Positions 27,214-36,416 of a stretch of DNA of 64,000 nucleotides are shown here, in pieces. Source of the stretch: Acinetobacter nosocomialis NIPH 2119 (GTDB taxonomy: Bacteria; Pseudomonadota; Gammaproteobacteria; Pseudomonadales; Moraxellaceae); NCBI RefSeq assembly GCF_000368085.1, contig NZ_KB849239.1, forward strand, positions 1,388,184 to 1,452,183. The letters run 5' to 3'. Numbering within the stretch: position 1 is the stretch's first letter; the number at the start of each line of letters is the position of its first letter. The notes below the pieces were generated by a model. That model did not search any database. It was not told the DNA's origin and saw nothing but the letters and a program-made list of their open reading frames with translations. The position numbers were made by a program, and so were the translations under genes.

Positions 27214-28107
27214 TTAGATTCCTGCATCTGTTGGGTGAGCTTTAAGTTTTTTGTAAGATGAACTTGGTTGCATGTTCAAATTAGTATTTTTTGGTGGGAT
27301 TGGCGATAAGAACCATTTCTTATATAAAGCGTCCATTTGACCAGTTTTCCATAAATTATTTACGGTACGGTCGGCAATTGCTTTAAATTTTGGATCATCT
27401 TTTGCAATCATGATGCCATAAGGTTCTGATGAAAGTACTGGCCCTACAATTGCGAACGCTTTTGGTGTAGATGACTTAGCAATTAGTCCAGCTAAGATAT
27501 TGTCATCCATAACAAATGCTGCGGCACGACCAGATGCCATCATGGCAAACGAGTCAGAATGGTCTTTACCATAAATGTTTTGTACATTAAGTGACTGACC
27601 TTTTTCATTCATTTTAATGTACTTGTCTGATGTTGTACCTTGAGTCGTAACGACCGCTTTACCATTTAAATCAGCTAGACTCTTAATACCAGAATTGGCT
27701 TTAACAGCCATACGCACTTCTGTTGCATAGTAGTTTGTTGAAAAACCAACTTGCTGCTGACGTTGTTTAGAGTTTGTGGTGGTACCACATTCCATATCAA
27801 TATTGCCGGCTAAAAGCTCAGGAATACGTGTTGATGAAGTTACTGCCTTGTATTCAACTTTTAAACCAGGCATTTTCAATTCTTTTTTAATATCATTTGC
27901 GAACTGGTTACAAATGTCGACTGCATAACCTACCGGTTTACCTCCAACAACGTATGAAATCGGGTCGGATGATTCTCGGTGACCAATAACGATTTTTCCA
28001 GTACTTTTAATTTTAGCTAATGTATCTGCTGCCTGAATTTGAGAAGTAGCACCAACCGTACAAAGCATAATTGTTGAAACAATGAGAGAGGTTGCAGAAC
28101 GTTTCAT
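27214..28107 (-). CDS. gltI: glutamate/aspartate periplasmic binding protein GltI
   Basis: This 297-residue periplasmic solute-binding protein of family 3 has a signal peptide of about 26 residues ending in IQA. The mature part shows GKIVIGHRESSDPISYV, GYAVDICNQF and the Arg in SSTRIPELLAGNIDMECG that binds the ligand carboxylate. AAGGAG lies just before the ATG. It is the first and most abundant gene of the operon. Its long 541-base upstream region probably carries the main promoter. Like E. coli GltI, it likely binds glutamate and aspartate. Confidence 0.92.
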   Translation of the reverse strand: MKRSATSLIVSTIMLCTVGATSQIQAADTLAKIKSTGKIVIGHRESSDPISYVVGGKPVGYAVDICNQFANDIKKELKMPGLKVEYKAVTSSTRIPELLAGNIDMECGTTTNSKQRQQQVGFSTNYYATEVRMAVKANSGIKSLADLNGKAVVTTQGTTSDKYIKMNEKGQSLNVQNIYGKDHSDSFAMMASGRAAAFVMDDNILAGLIAKSSTPKAFAIVGPVLSSEPYGIMIAKDDPKFKAIADRTVNNLWKTGQMDALYKKWFLSPIPPKNTNLNMQPSSSYKKLKAHPTDAGI

Positions 28108-28648
28108 AAGAACTCCTTGATGATCATTCTCTCTATTTGTCTACAGAATCATTCTTATAGAGAAATAGAGCGATTTATTATTAAATTGCAATTATCGAGC
28201 CAACTTTTCCAAGCAGGACTCCATCCATTTGCTTCACTTATTATTCATCTGTTTCGCAGAATTAATACCTTTAAAACTGCTCACATGTTTCTACTTTAAT
28301 CTATGTTTTAATCTTCTGTCTATTATTAAGCTCATCTATTTACACTTAAATGTGGCAAATATTGATTACAATGTAAACATATGCACAATAAAGTCGCTTA
28401 AATTTTTCTAAAAACTGTTTTTAGAAAAAGATTAATTTTTAATAAAAAGAAAAAGCAAACTTATTAAATAGTTAGAACAATGTGGATTAATTTTCTCAAA
28501 AAGAAGATAAAACATCAAAATAATATTTATAAATGTTTTAATAAAATCCATTTATAAAATTGATAGTAATATTTTTTACAATTAAAATGCTTTTAGAAAT
28601 ATGAAAAAAAGCCCGATTTATTTCGAGCCTTTTTATAAAACCTATAAA
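28108..28648. other. intergenic region upstream of gltI
   Basis: These 541 bases lie between gltI and the glutathione transferase gene, both leftward. I see no supported gene; the frames in it have no ribosome sites. The part near 28108 should hold the gltI promoter, and 28602-28636 a terminator for no visible rightward gene or for the transferase. The middle is AT-rich. Confidence 0.5.
28602..28636. terminator. terminator after glutathione transferase gene
   Basis: An A-run plus AGCCCGA pairs imperfectly with TCGAGCCTTTTT around a short AT loop; one base bulges. On the minus strand the A-run becomes a T-run, so it ends the leftward transferase gene. Confidence 0.65.
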
Positions 28649-29413
28649 TTAAATGCCTCGCCAATCAACGCGGGCATTTCTTTCAGTTTGATAGATTCTT
28701 AAAACATATTGTCCAAGTGGCAAATCAAGTAAACTTTTTTGATAATTGCTCCACTCTGGAGACACCTCTTCATCCTCTTCGGGTTCCCATGGCGTACCTT
28801 TTATTTCTAATAAAGGTGCAAGCATAGAACATACTGAAATATCAGCGAGGCTTAAGCGGTCTCCCACCATATAACGTCCTTGGTTTTCAATAAGGTACTG
28901 ATTCAGCTCACTGATGAGTTCATCCATACGCTCTTTTGACTGACTCACAACCTCTTCTTCAAGCTTATAGTTCTTTTTTACTAAAGTTTTGAGGAAAGGT
29001 TTTGATATTTTTTCAAACTGACGCAAGTAACCTTGTTCGCCCATCATAATCTCGAGAGCATGGTCGCCATGGGCTAAAGTATGCGCTAGTGCCCAACGAC
29101 GTACATGCACACCCAGTTCATCTGCCAAACTATCAATCTTAAGTGTTTGCTGCCTAAGTTGCTCATCACGGCGTAAAAGTGCATGTTCTGGATAAGTATC
29201 ATCCAGATAAAGCGCAATTTTAGTTGATTCAGCAATCCAGCGATGGTCATCTTTCAAAATCGGCAATAAGTTTTGCCCTGTTTTGAGTTGTGCAAAAGCA
29301 CGATGAAAGCCAGGAATCAAATTATGTGCAACGTAATCAAGTTCTTTATGGTCTAACAACCAGCGAGCTTTTTCACAATAATGAGATAAAGGAAACTGAT
29401 ACAAAACCCGCAT
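28649..29413 (-). CDS. glutathione S-transferase family protein
   Basis: This 254-residue cytosolic protein has an N-terminal thioredoxin-like domain (VLYQFPLSHYCEKARWLLDH). Its SHYCEKAR segment matches the active-site loop of many bacterial glutathione transferases. A helical C-terminal domain containing LSLADISVCSMLAPLLEI follows, the conserved N-capping motif. GGAG lies five bases before the ATG. It is a single-gene unit upstream of, and divergent from, the sulfur operon. The substrate is unknown. Confidence 0.85.
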   Translation of the reverse strand: MRVLYQFPLSHYCEKARWLLDHKELDYVAHNLIPGFHRAFAQLKTGQNLLPILKDDHRWIAESTKIALYLDDTYPEHALLRRDEQLRQQTLKIDSLADELGVHVRRWALAHTLAHGDHALEIMMGEQGYLRQFEKISKPFLKTLVKKNYKLEEEVVSQSKERMDELISELNQYLIENQGRYMVGDRLSLADISVCSMLAPLLEIKGTPWEPEEDEEVSPEWSNYQKSLLDLPLGQYVLRIYQTERNARVDWRGI

Positions 29414-29782
29414 AAAATCTCCACGTTTATTTTTATTTGACTATTCGTACAAAAATCGTCTTCGGTAAATAGATACTTTAGAAGCTATTTTTAATGAAAA
29501 CAATGGATATTGTGCTCATTTTTCACTGACAGTTAGGTCTATATTTTTTATATCTTTTTTTACCGTACTTATAGCTCTTTTTCATATTAAAAAGGCTTTA
29601 GTAATTCATTTTGCAAATAAAAATTATAATTCTTTGATTTTTAATATGTTTCTATATCTCTATTTATCTATTAAAAATCAAAAAAAGTGCTTTGCATTTT
29701 TATTCATAAGCTGAGCATAAGTCTTCGTTTAGTGGAAAAATATTTCTTTTGTAAGGTAATGACAGCAATACAAGGTGTCATT
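29414..29782. other. promoter region of the sulfur operon
   Basis: These 369 bases separate two divergent transcription units. They are AT-rich and hold no supported gene. The promoter of the downstream seven-gene operon must lie here, but I cannot name a box with good spacing. Confidence 0.5.
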
Positions 29783-30994
29783 ATGTCTAATTCTCTATCT
29801 AAAACGACGGCATACGTCCAAGTCATTCAAAATGATCAACAAGCGATTAATGCTGCTTATCAAGTGGCTGATTTTGCTTTAGAGGGTCGTAATACACGTG
29901 ATCAACAACGCCAACTTCCTTATGAGCAAATTGAAAGTTTTAGCCAAAAAGGTTTAGGTGGAATTCGCATTGCAAAAAAATATGGCGGTGCATTTGTTTC
30001 CAATAAAACACTGGCACAAGTTTTCCGTATTTTAAGTAAAGGCGATGCAAATGTTGGTCAAATTCCACAAAATCAGATTAGCCTGTTGAACCTGATTGAA
30101 ATCATGGGTACAGAACAACAAAAACAATTTATCTTTTCAGAAATATTAGCTGGCAAACGTCTTGCCAACGGTGGTCCAGAGCGTAATACACATGACTCAA
30201 AAACACTAAAAACTACCCTTACCATTGAAAATGGAAAATATATTTTAAACGGCGAAAAGTTTTATTCGACAGGAACAAGCTTTGCGCATTGGCTCGCAAT
30301 TAAAGCGGTTCATCCTGAAGGTCATGTTGTTTTAGTGATTGTTAACCGAGATGCTCAAGGCATTGAAGTCATTAATGACTGGAATGGGTTTGGTCAGCGT
30401 ACTACAGCGAGTGGTACAGTTAAATTAAATCAAGTTGAAGTTAATCCTGATCTTATTTTTGATGAACGTTTATTAACACAAGTTCCTACCTATCGAGGTG
30501 CTTATTCACAGCTATTACAAGTAGCTATTGATGTCGGTATTGCGGAAGCTGCTTTTGAAGATACTTTATCGACTATACACAAAGCACGCCCAATTATTGA
30601 TGCAAATGTTGAAAAAGCCAGCTTTGAACATTACACACTGCAAGAAGTGGGTAAGTTAAATATTCTACTCGATGCTGCAATTTTACTGCTTGATGAAGCT
30701 GCTGAATATTTAGATGAACTTGACCAACTTCAAACTGTGACTGATGAACAAGTAGCTAAAGCTTCAATTTTGGTTGCGGAAGCAAAAGTCTACGCCAATG
30801 ATGCGGCTCTACAAATCTCTGAAAAACTACTAGAGCTAGGTGGTAGCCGTTCAAGCTTAAGCCAACACAATTTAGATCAACATTGGCGAAATGCCCGTGT
30901 ACATACCTTACACGACCCTGTTCGCTGGAAATTACATGCCATTGGCAATTATTACCTTAATGGTCATTTCCCTGCCCGCCATGCCTGGATTTAA
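29783..30994 (+). CDS. SfnB-family sulfur acquisition oxidoreductase (paralogue 1)
   Basis: This is a flavin-dependent enzyme of the acyl-CoA dehydrogenase fold, in the SfnB/DszC branch used in organosulfur metabolism. The 403 residues show an N-terminal helical domain, a middle beta domain (KYILNGEKFYSTGTSFAHW) and a C-terminal bundle. The bundle ends with the branch-typical HWRNARVHTLHDPVRWKLH, then GNYYLNGHFPARH. AAGGTG precedes the ATG at 29783; the frame opens earlier at 29687 without support. It starts a seven-gene operon with a second paralogue 12 bases downstream. The exact substrate is unknown. Confidence 0.82.
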   Translation: MSNSLSKTTAYVQVIQNDQQAINAAYQVADFALEGRNTRDQQRQLPYEQIESFSQKGLGGIRIAKKYGGAFVSNKTLAQVFRILSKGDANVGQIPQNQISLLNLIEIMGTEQQKQFIFSEILAGKRLANGGPERNTHDSKTLKTTLTIENGKYILNGEKFYSTGTSFAHWLAIKAVHPEGHVVLVIVNRDAQGIEVINDWNGFGQRTTASGTVKLNQVEVNPDLIFDERLLTQVPTYRGAYSQLLQVAIDVGIAEAAFEDTLSTIHKARPIIDANVEKASFEHYTLQEVGKLNILLDAAILLLDEAAEYLDELDQLQTVTDEQVAKASILVAEAKVYANDAALQISEKLLELGGSRSSLSQHNLDQHWRNARVHTLHDPVRWKLHAIGNYYLNGHFPARHAWI

Positions 30995-31006
30995 GGAGTA
31001 ATTGTC

Positions 31007-32230
31007 ATGACTTCATATCAATCGGTTCAAACCAAACAAACATCGGCATCTGGTCAAGCACATATTATTCAAACTGATGCGGAAGCATTAGAAATTGCAA
31101 AACAGTTTGCCGAACAATTTAAAAAAACCGCAGTTGAGCGAGACGCTAAACGAATTTTACCGTATACCGAAATTGATGCATTGAGCCAGTCTGGACTTTG
31201 GGCAATTACAGTACCCAAGCAATATGGAGGTGCGGAAGTTTCAAGTCATACCGTTGCCAAAGTAATTGCGCTTTTAAGTGGTGCCGATGGTTCAATCGGA
31301 CAAATTCCACAAAACCATTTCTATGCATTAGAAGTATTACGTAATACGGGCACAGAAGCTCAGAAACAACGTTTATATGGCGAAGTGCTAAATGGCACTC
31401 GCTTTGGTAATGCACTTGCTGAGTTTAAAACCAAAACTTCAACCCATAAACAAACCAATATCCGTCCCCATGAAAATGGCTACCTGATTCAAGGAGAAAA
31501 GTTTTACTGCACAGGAAGTTTATTTGCTCACCGTATTCCAACCTTAGTTTTAGATGATGCAGGTCGAGAATATCTAGCGTTTGTAAAAAGTGGTTCACAG
31601 GGATTAAAACTTGTAGATGACTGGTCTGGCTTTGGTCAGAAAACCACAGGTAGCGGCACGGTTAAATTTGATCAGGTTTTCGTCGATGCAGATGATGTTA
31701 TTCCTTTTGATACTGCATTTTTACAACCAACCTTAGTGGGCCCTTTTGCGCAAATTATGCATGCATCAATTGAGGTAGGCATTGCACGTGCAGCCTTTGA
31801 AGAAAGTTTGCAAAGAGTGCATCAAGCGCGCCCATGGATTGATTCAAATGTAGAAACTGCAAATCAAGATCCTTTGACAATTTATGAGCTAGGACGCATT
31901 GCTGTCGATGTACGAGCAAGTGAAGTGTTATTAAAACAGGCAGCTCAATCAATTGATGCCGCAAAAATTGAAACCACACCAGAAAGCATTGCTAAAGCAT
32001 CCATCGATGTTGCCAAAGTACGTGCTCATAGTACCGATATCGCACTCAAAGCATCGTCTAAGCTGATTGAACTTGCAGGAAGCCGTGGTAGTCAGTCGCA
32101 AGATGGTCTAGATCGCTTTTGGCGAAATGCACGTGTACATACCTTACATGATGCTGCACGATGGAAATATTACTTTATTGGGAACTATGTTCTTAACGGT
32201 GTTCTACCACCTCGTCGGGGGACATTGTAA
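31007..32230 (+). CDS. SfnB-family sulfur acquisition oxidoreductase (paralogue 2)
   Basis: This 407-residue flavoenzyme is clearly related to the gene before it along its full length: YSTGTSFAH corresponds to YCTGSLFAH, and both end in RNARVHTLHD. It is likely a second SfnB/DszC-type desulfurisation enzyme, or the two form a hetero-oligomer. AAGGAG lies just before the ATG. Its stop overlaps the start of the DszA-type gene (TAATG), so those two are translationally coupled. Confidence 0.82.
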   Translation: MTSYQSVQTKQTSASGQAHIIQTDAEALEIAKQFAEQFKKTAVERDAKRILPYTEIDALSQSGLWAITVPKQYGGAEVSSHTVAKVIALLSGADGSIGQIPQNHFYALEVLRNTGTEAQKQRLYGEVLNGTRFGNALAEFKTKTSTHKQTNIRPHENGYLIQGEKFYCTGSLFAHRIPTLVLDDAGREYLAFVKSGSQGLKLVDDWSGFGQKTTGSGTVKFDQVFVDADDVIPFDTAFLQPTLVGPFAQIMHASIEVGIARAAFEESLQRVHQARPWIDSNVETANQDPLTIYELGRIAVDVRASEVLLKQAAQSIDAAKIETTPESIAKASIDVAKVRAHSTDIALKASSKLIELAGSRGSQSQDGLDRFWRNARVHTLHDAARWKYYFIGNYVLNGVLPPRRGTL

Positions 32231-33642
32231 TGGCAGACTTTAAAGCAAAAGAAATTCTACTAAATGCCTTTGACATGAACTGTGTTGGTCATATCAATCA
32301 TGGCTTATGGACACATCCACGTGATGAATCACATCGTTTTAACGAATTGAGCTACTGGACAGAACAAGCCAAAACTCTAGAAAGTGGTTTATTTGATGGT
32401 TTATTTATTGCGGACATTACAGGTGTCTATGACGTCTATCAAAATGGTATTGATTTGACTTTAAAAGAGTCCATTCAGCTTCCGAGCCATGACCCATCTA
32501 CACTCATTTCTGCTATGGCGGCAGTCACTCAAAACTTAAGTTTTGGGGTCACTGTGAACTTAAGCTATGAGCATCCATATCAATTTGCCCGCCGCTTTGC
32601 GAGTCTCGACCATTTAACTCAAGGTCGTATTGGCTGGAATATCGTGACAGGTTATTTAGATAGTGCTGAACGCTTAATTGGTCAAAAAGGTTTAAAAGAC
32701 CATGATGCTCGCTATGAACAAGCCGAAGAATTTTTAGAGCTCTGTTATAAATATTGGGAAGGGTCATGGGAAAACGACGCAGTTAAAAAAGATAAAGCAC
32801 GGCGTGTTTTTACAGACCCATCTAAGGTGCATACCATTCACCACCATGGAAAGTATTACCAGAGTGAAGGTGTGTTTCAGGTGTCTCCTTCTGTGCAACG
32901 CACTCCAACCCTATTTCAAGCAGGTGCTTCACCTAAAGGTATGCAGTTTGCGACTCGTCATGCTGAGTGTGTATTTATTGGCGGCGACAAACCCGAAAAA
33001 ATACGCGAACAAGTGAAAAAGATTCGTGCTCTTGCCGAACAGCAAGGACGTGCAGCAGATGACATTAAAGTCTTTGTCGGTATAACCGTTGTTGTTGCCG
33101 ACACACATGATCTGGCTGTACAAAAACTTAATGAATATCGTCAGTATGCCAGCCCTGAGGCAGGCTTAGCGCATTATGCGAGTTCAACAGGCATTGACTT
33201 AAGTAAATTTGCTGACGATGAAGCGATCCCTTACCAAAAAAGTAACAGCATTGTTTCGATTACCGAAAAGTTTAAAGAACAGCAAATCACAAAAAATGAC
33301 TTAAAAGCTCAGCATGTTTTAGGTGGTCGTTATCCCCTTATCGTAGGTAGTGGCGAAGAGGTTGCTGAATACTTAATTCATCTTTTAGATGAGACTGATA
33401 TTGATGGCTTTAATTTGACACGTACAGTTGCGCCTGAGTCTCACCATGACTTTATTCGCTTGGTCATTCCAGAGCTACAACAACGTGGTCGCTATAAAAC
33501 TGCATATAAAGCGGGTTCACTACGGAACAAAATTTTTAATCGGGGTGATCAATTACCAGAACACCACCCTGTTCAAGCGTTCCGATGTAGTCCCTATAAC
33601 AACAGCAAAAACTTAACAACAATTGAAGAAATAACTGCTTAA
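32230..33642 (+). CDS. LLM-class flavin monooxygenase, NtaA/SnaA/DszA family
   Basis: This 470-residue luciferase-like monooxygenase uses reduced FMN made elsewhere. It belongs to the NtaA/DszA group, which includes dimethyl sulfide, dibenzothiophene sulfone and alkyl-sulfur monooxygenases. Markers are the N-terminal LLNAFDMNCVGHINHGLW, FDGLFIADITGVYD, then the LLM core GRIGWNIVTGYLDSAERL and a C-terminal barrel closing region. No flavin reductase is encoded nearby, so reduced flavin must come from another locus. Its position between SfnB-like enzymes and a methionine-type importer implies an alkyl sulfur compound, inferred from context. Confidence 0.84.
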   Translation: MADFKAKEILLNAFDMNCVGHINHGLWTHPRDESHRFNELSYWTEQAKTLESGLFDGLFIADITGVYDVYQNGIDLTLKESIQLPSHDPSTLISAMAAVTQNLSFGVTVNLSYEHPYQFARRFASLDHLTQGRIGWNIVTGYLDSAERLIGQKGLKDHDARYEQAEEFLELCYKYWEGSWENDAVKKDKARRVFTDPSKVHTIHHHGKYYQSEGVFQVSPSVQRTPTLFQAGASPKGMQFATRHAECVFIGGDKPEKIREQVKKIRALAEQQGRAADDIKVFVGITVVVADTHDLAVQKLNEYRQYASPEAGLAHYASSTGIDLSKFADDEAIPYQKSNSIVSITEKFKEQQITKNDLKAQHVLGGRYPLIVGSGEEVAEYLIHLLDETDIDGFNLTRTVAPESHHDFIRLVIPELQQRGRYKTAYKAGSLRNKIFNRGDQLPEHHPVQAFRCSPYNNSKNLTTIEEITA

Positions 33643-33656
33643 ATTTGGAGATAGAC

Positions 33657-34487
33657 ATGGCTCAAACAGCCTCTAAAAAATGGCTAGGCGTAGGCCTAGT
33701 CGTTGTAGTCCTTTTTGTTGCTTTATTCTTATGGAATAAACATCGTCAAAGTGGCTCAAATGAACTTGTGATTGGTATTAGTCCACCATTTGCAAAACCT
33801 TTACAAGCTGCTGCCAATGAAGCAAAGAAACAGGGTTTAAATGTAAAACTGGTCGAATTTTCTGACTGGAATACCCCAAACATTACCTTAAATCATGGGG
33901 ATATTGATGCGAACTTTTTCCAGCATCAACCTTTCTTAGACAATGCAATTAAAGAAACTGGCTTTAAATTAAAGGCATTTGCAGTGGGTGCAGCGTCACA
34001 TGTGGGACTTTATTCAAAGAAATATAAAAGCCTTGATGAATTGCCACAAAACGCACGTGTAGTCATTCCAAATGATCCAGTGAATCAAGGTCGTGCTCTA
34101 CTACTTTTACAGCAAGCTAAATTAATTACGCTTAAAGATTCAAACAATCATTTATCTGCACTCAAAGATGTTGTTTCAAACCCTAAAAACTTGCAATTCA
34201 TTGAGGTTGAAGGGCCACAGACTGCCCGTGCGATTGATGATGTTGACTTGGCTTTTGGCTATCCACATTACTTACGCTTAGCAAAAACAGCTGATCCTAA
34301 TAGTGCACTTTTACTTGATGACAATACCAATAAGCGTTATGCCATTTTGTTTGTAGTGCGTGATGACTATCAAGATAAGGGCGACAAATTAAAGAAATTT
34401 GTTGAGATCTATCAAAACTCGCCAAAAGTTAAAGCTGTTTTAGACGCTGAGATTGGGCCAAAACTTTGGTTCCCTGGCTGGAAGTAA
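33657..34487 (+). CDS. MetQ/NlpA-family binding protein with membrane anchor (1)
   Basis: This 276-residue substrate-binding protein of the D-methionine importer family is normally a lipoprotein. This one has no lipobox cysteine. Its N-terminus is a single hydrophobic segment of about residues 10-28 (VGLVVVVLFVALFLW), so it is probably held in the inner membrane. The mature domain shows VIGISPPFAKPLQAA, EFSDWNTPN, DANFFQHQPFL and HVGLYSKKYKSL. GGAG lies six bases before the ATG. A related gene follows 13 bases later. Confidence 0.86.
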   Translation: MAQTASKKWLGVGLVVVVLFVALFLWNKHRQSGSNELVIGISPPFAKPLQAAANEAKKQGLNVKLVEFSDWNTPNITLNHGDIDANFFQHQPFLDNAIKETGFKLKAFAVGAASHVGLYSKKYKSLDELPQNARVVIPNDPVNQGRALLLLQQAKLITLKDSNNHLSALKDVVSNPKNLQFIEVEGPQTARAIDDVDLAFGYPHYLRLAKTADPNSALLLDDNTNKRYAILFVVRDDYQDKGDKLKKFVEIYQNSPKVKAVLDAEIGPKLWFPGWK

Positions 34488-34500
34488 TAACGGAAAGATT

Positions 34501-35334
34501 ATGGCGATTCAGTTCAAACAGCATAAGCCTTGGTTACTCGGAATTACGATTTTAATCGTAGTTCTGGGCCTCGTCGGTTACCGTTATATTAAAAATAAAC
34601 AAGTCGACGATGTTTTAACGATTGGCATTAGCCCGCCTTATGCTGAGCTATTACAAAGCGTTGTCAATGAAGTAGAAAAGCAAGGCGTTCATGTCAAGCT
34701 TGTTGAATTTTCTGATTGGCGGGCACCAAACGTTGCCGTACAAAACGGTGATATTGATGCAAATTTTTTCCAGCAAAGCGTATTTCTACGTAATGCTGTT
34801 AAAGAAACGGGCTATGACTTACATGCATTTGGTGTAGGCTCAGGAAGTCATGTCGGTTTATATTCAAAAAAATATAAATCACTTGAAGAATTACCTTCAA
34901 AAGCACGTGTGGCTATTCCAAATGATCCCGTCAATTTAGCTCGTGCTTTAATTTTATTGCACCGTGCAGGTTTAATTCAGCTTAAAGATATAAATAATGA
35001 GCTCTCAACAACCCAAGACATTATTACTAATCCTAAACAGCTGAGCTTTGTTGAAGTTGATGGTCCTCAAACCGCACATGCATATAATGATGTCGATTTA
35101 ATTTTCGGCTTCCCTCACTACTTAAAAATGGCAAAGGTAACCGACCCACATAGCGCATTATTTTTAGATCCAATCGATAAAAAATATGCAATTTTGTTTG
35201 TGACCCGTCGCGATTACCAAGACAAAAACCAAAAACTTGCAACCTTTGTTAAAGCATTCCAGAACTCAAAACAAGCACAAGACATTCTGGATAAAGACTT
35301 TGGTAAAGGTTTGTGGTTTCAAGGCTGGAAATAA
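34501..35334 (+). CDS. MetQ/NlpA-family binding protein with membrane anchor (2)
   Basis: This is a 277-residue paralogue of the preceding gene, with the same layout: an N-terminal hydrophobic segment (ITILIVVLGLVGYRYI, about residues 15-30), no cysteine, then the MetQ domain (TIGISPPYAELLQS, EFSDWRAPN, DANFFQQS, FFQGWK end). The tandem duplication and identical anchors suggest two ligands or two binding proteins per transporter. The first few residues differ enough to rule out a recent copy. It is followed 11 bases later by the ATPase gene. Confidence 0.86.
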   Translation: MAIQFKQHKPWLLGITILIVVLGLVGYRYIKNKQVDDVLTIGISPPYAELLQSVVNEVEKQGVHVKLVEFSDWRAPNVAVQNGDIDANFFQQSVFLRNAVKETGYDLHAFGVGSGSHVGLYSKKYKSLEELPSKARVAIPNDPVNLARALILLHRAGLIQLKDINNELSTTQDIITNPKQLSFVEVDGPQTAHAYNDVDLIFGFPHYLKMAKVTDPHSALFLDPIDKKYAILFVTRRDYQDKNQKLATFVKAFQNSKQAQDILDKDFGKGLWFQGWK

Positions 35335-35345
35335 GGAGAATGGTA

Positions 35346-36416
35346 ATGGTGAGTTTTGGATCACAAGTTGATTTTTCTCTACCTCATATCAAAATTCGTG
35401 GTTTAAATAAGTTTTACCAATCTCAAGGTCAAAAACTGCATGCGTTAAAAGAGATTAACCTTGATATCCCACAAGGTAAGATTTTAGGCATTATTGGTAA
35501 AAGTGGTGCGGGAAAATCTTCCTTACTTCGCACATTAAATGGCTTAGAACAAGTAAATACTGGCAGCATTCATATTCATCAACAAAACATTGCTGAATTG
35601 AGTCATGCCGAGCTTATTCAAACTCGCCAACGAATTGGAATGATTTTCCAACATTTCAATTTAATGTCTGCAAAAACAGTTTGGGAAAATGTGGCATTGC
35701 CCTTGAAAGTTTCCAATTATAACAAAGCAGATATCGACCAACGTGTAAATGAAGTTCTAGCACTCGTAGGTCTTGCTGATAAATCTGGTCATTATCCGTC
35801 ACAACTTTCAGGCGGACAAAAGCAACGTGTCGGTATTGCACGTGCACTTGTTCACCATCCTGAAATTTTACTATGTGACGAGGCGACCTCAGCACTCGAC
35901 CCTGAAAGTACTGCCACTATTTTGGCTTTACTTAAAAAGATTAATCTGGAACTAGGCCTCACCATTGTATTAATTACTCACGAAATGCAAGTGATTCGAG
36001 AAATTTGTGATCAAGTCGTTGTGATTGATCAAGGTGAGATTGTAGAGGCTGGACAGGTTTGGTCGGTATTTTCACGACCAGAACAACAAATTACTCAAGA
36101 ACTGTTAAACCTTGAGCAGATTACCCTGCCTTTTAAAATCAGTCCTCTACCGGATGAAAATTCGACGCATATTATTGTAAAACTCAAATATGAGGCTGAA
36201 GCACATCAGGTTCCAGATATTCAAGAACTACTTGCTAGATTTCAAGCACCAGTCAATTTATATCAAAGTCAGGTCGATACCATTCAAGGGCACATTATTG
36301 GTTCACTTTTAGTCGGTATTCCTAACGTAGAAATTGATCTTTCATCTATACAACAAGATGCATTAACAGCAAATGCACAATTTGAGGTACTTGGCTATGC
36401 AAGACCAGCTCATTGA
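35346..36416 (+). CDS. metN: methionine-type ABC transporter ATP-binding protein
   Basis: This 356-residue ATPase has Walker A GKSGAGKSSLLR, signature LSGGQKQRVGIARAL and Walker B ILLCDEATSALDPE. A C-terminal NIL domain (about residues 270-350) binds methionine in MetN and blocks transport when the ligand is plentiful. The NIL domain keeps the family end GSLLVGIPNVEID. AAGGAG and spacing decide the ATG at 35346, not 35340. It overlaps metI by 20 bases. Because the binding proteins and enzymes are unusual, the transported compound may not be methionine. Confidence 0.9.
   Translation: MVSFGSQVDFSLPHIKIRGLNKFYQSQGQKLHALKEINLDIPQGKILGIIGKSGAGKSSLLRTLNGLEQVNTGSIHIHQQNIAELSHAELIQTRQRIGMIFQHFNLMSAKTVWENVALPLKVSNYNKADIDQRVNEVLALVGLADKSGHYPSQLSGGQKQRVGIARALVHHPEILLCDEATSALDPESTATILALLKKINLELGLTIVLITHEMQVIREICDQVVVIDQGEIVEAGQVWSVFSRPEQQITQELLNLEQITLPFKISPLPDENSTHIIVKLKYEAEAHQVPDIQELLARFQAPVNLYQSQVDTIQGHIIGSLLVGIPNVEIDLSSIQQDALTANAQFEVLGYARPAH

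Noticed and set aside
28117..28411. Two 60-codon frames upstream of gltI
   Set aside because: They overlap each other, have no ribosome site and read as low-complexity Leu/Phe/Cys sequence, as random AT-rich DNA does.
29783..32230. Treating the two SfnB-like genes as fatty acid acyl-CoA dehydrogenases
   Set aside because: They have the acyl-CoA dehydrogenase fold, but the C-terminal RNARVHTLHD pattern and the sulfur-linked neighbours fit the SfnB/DszC branch better.
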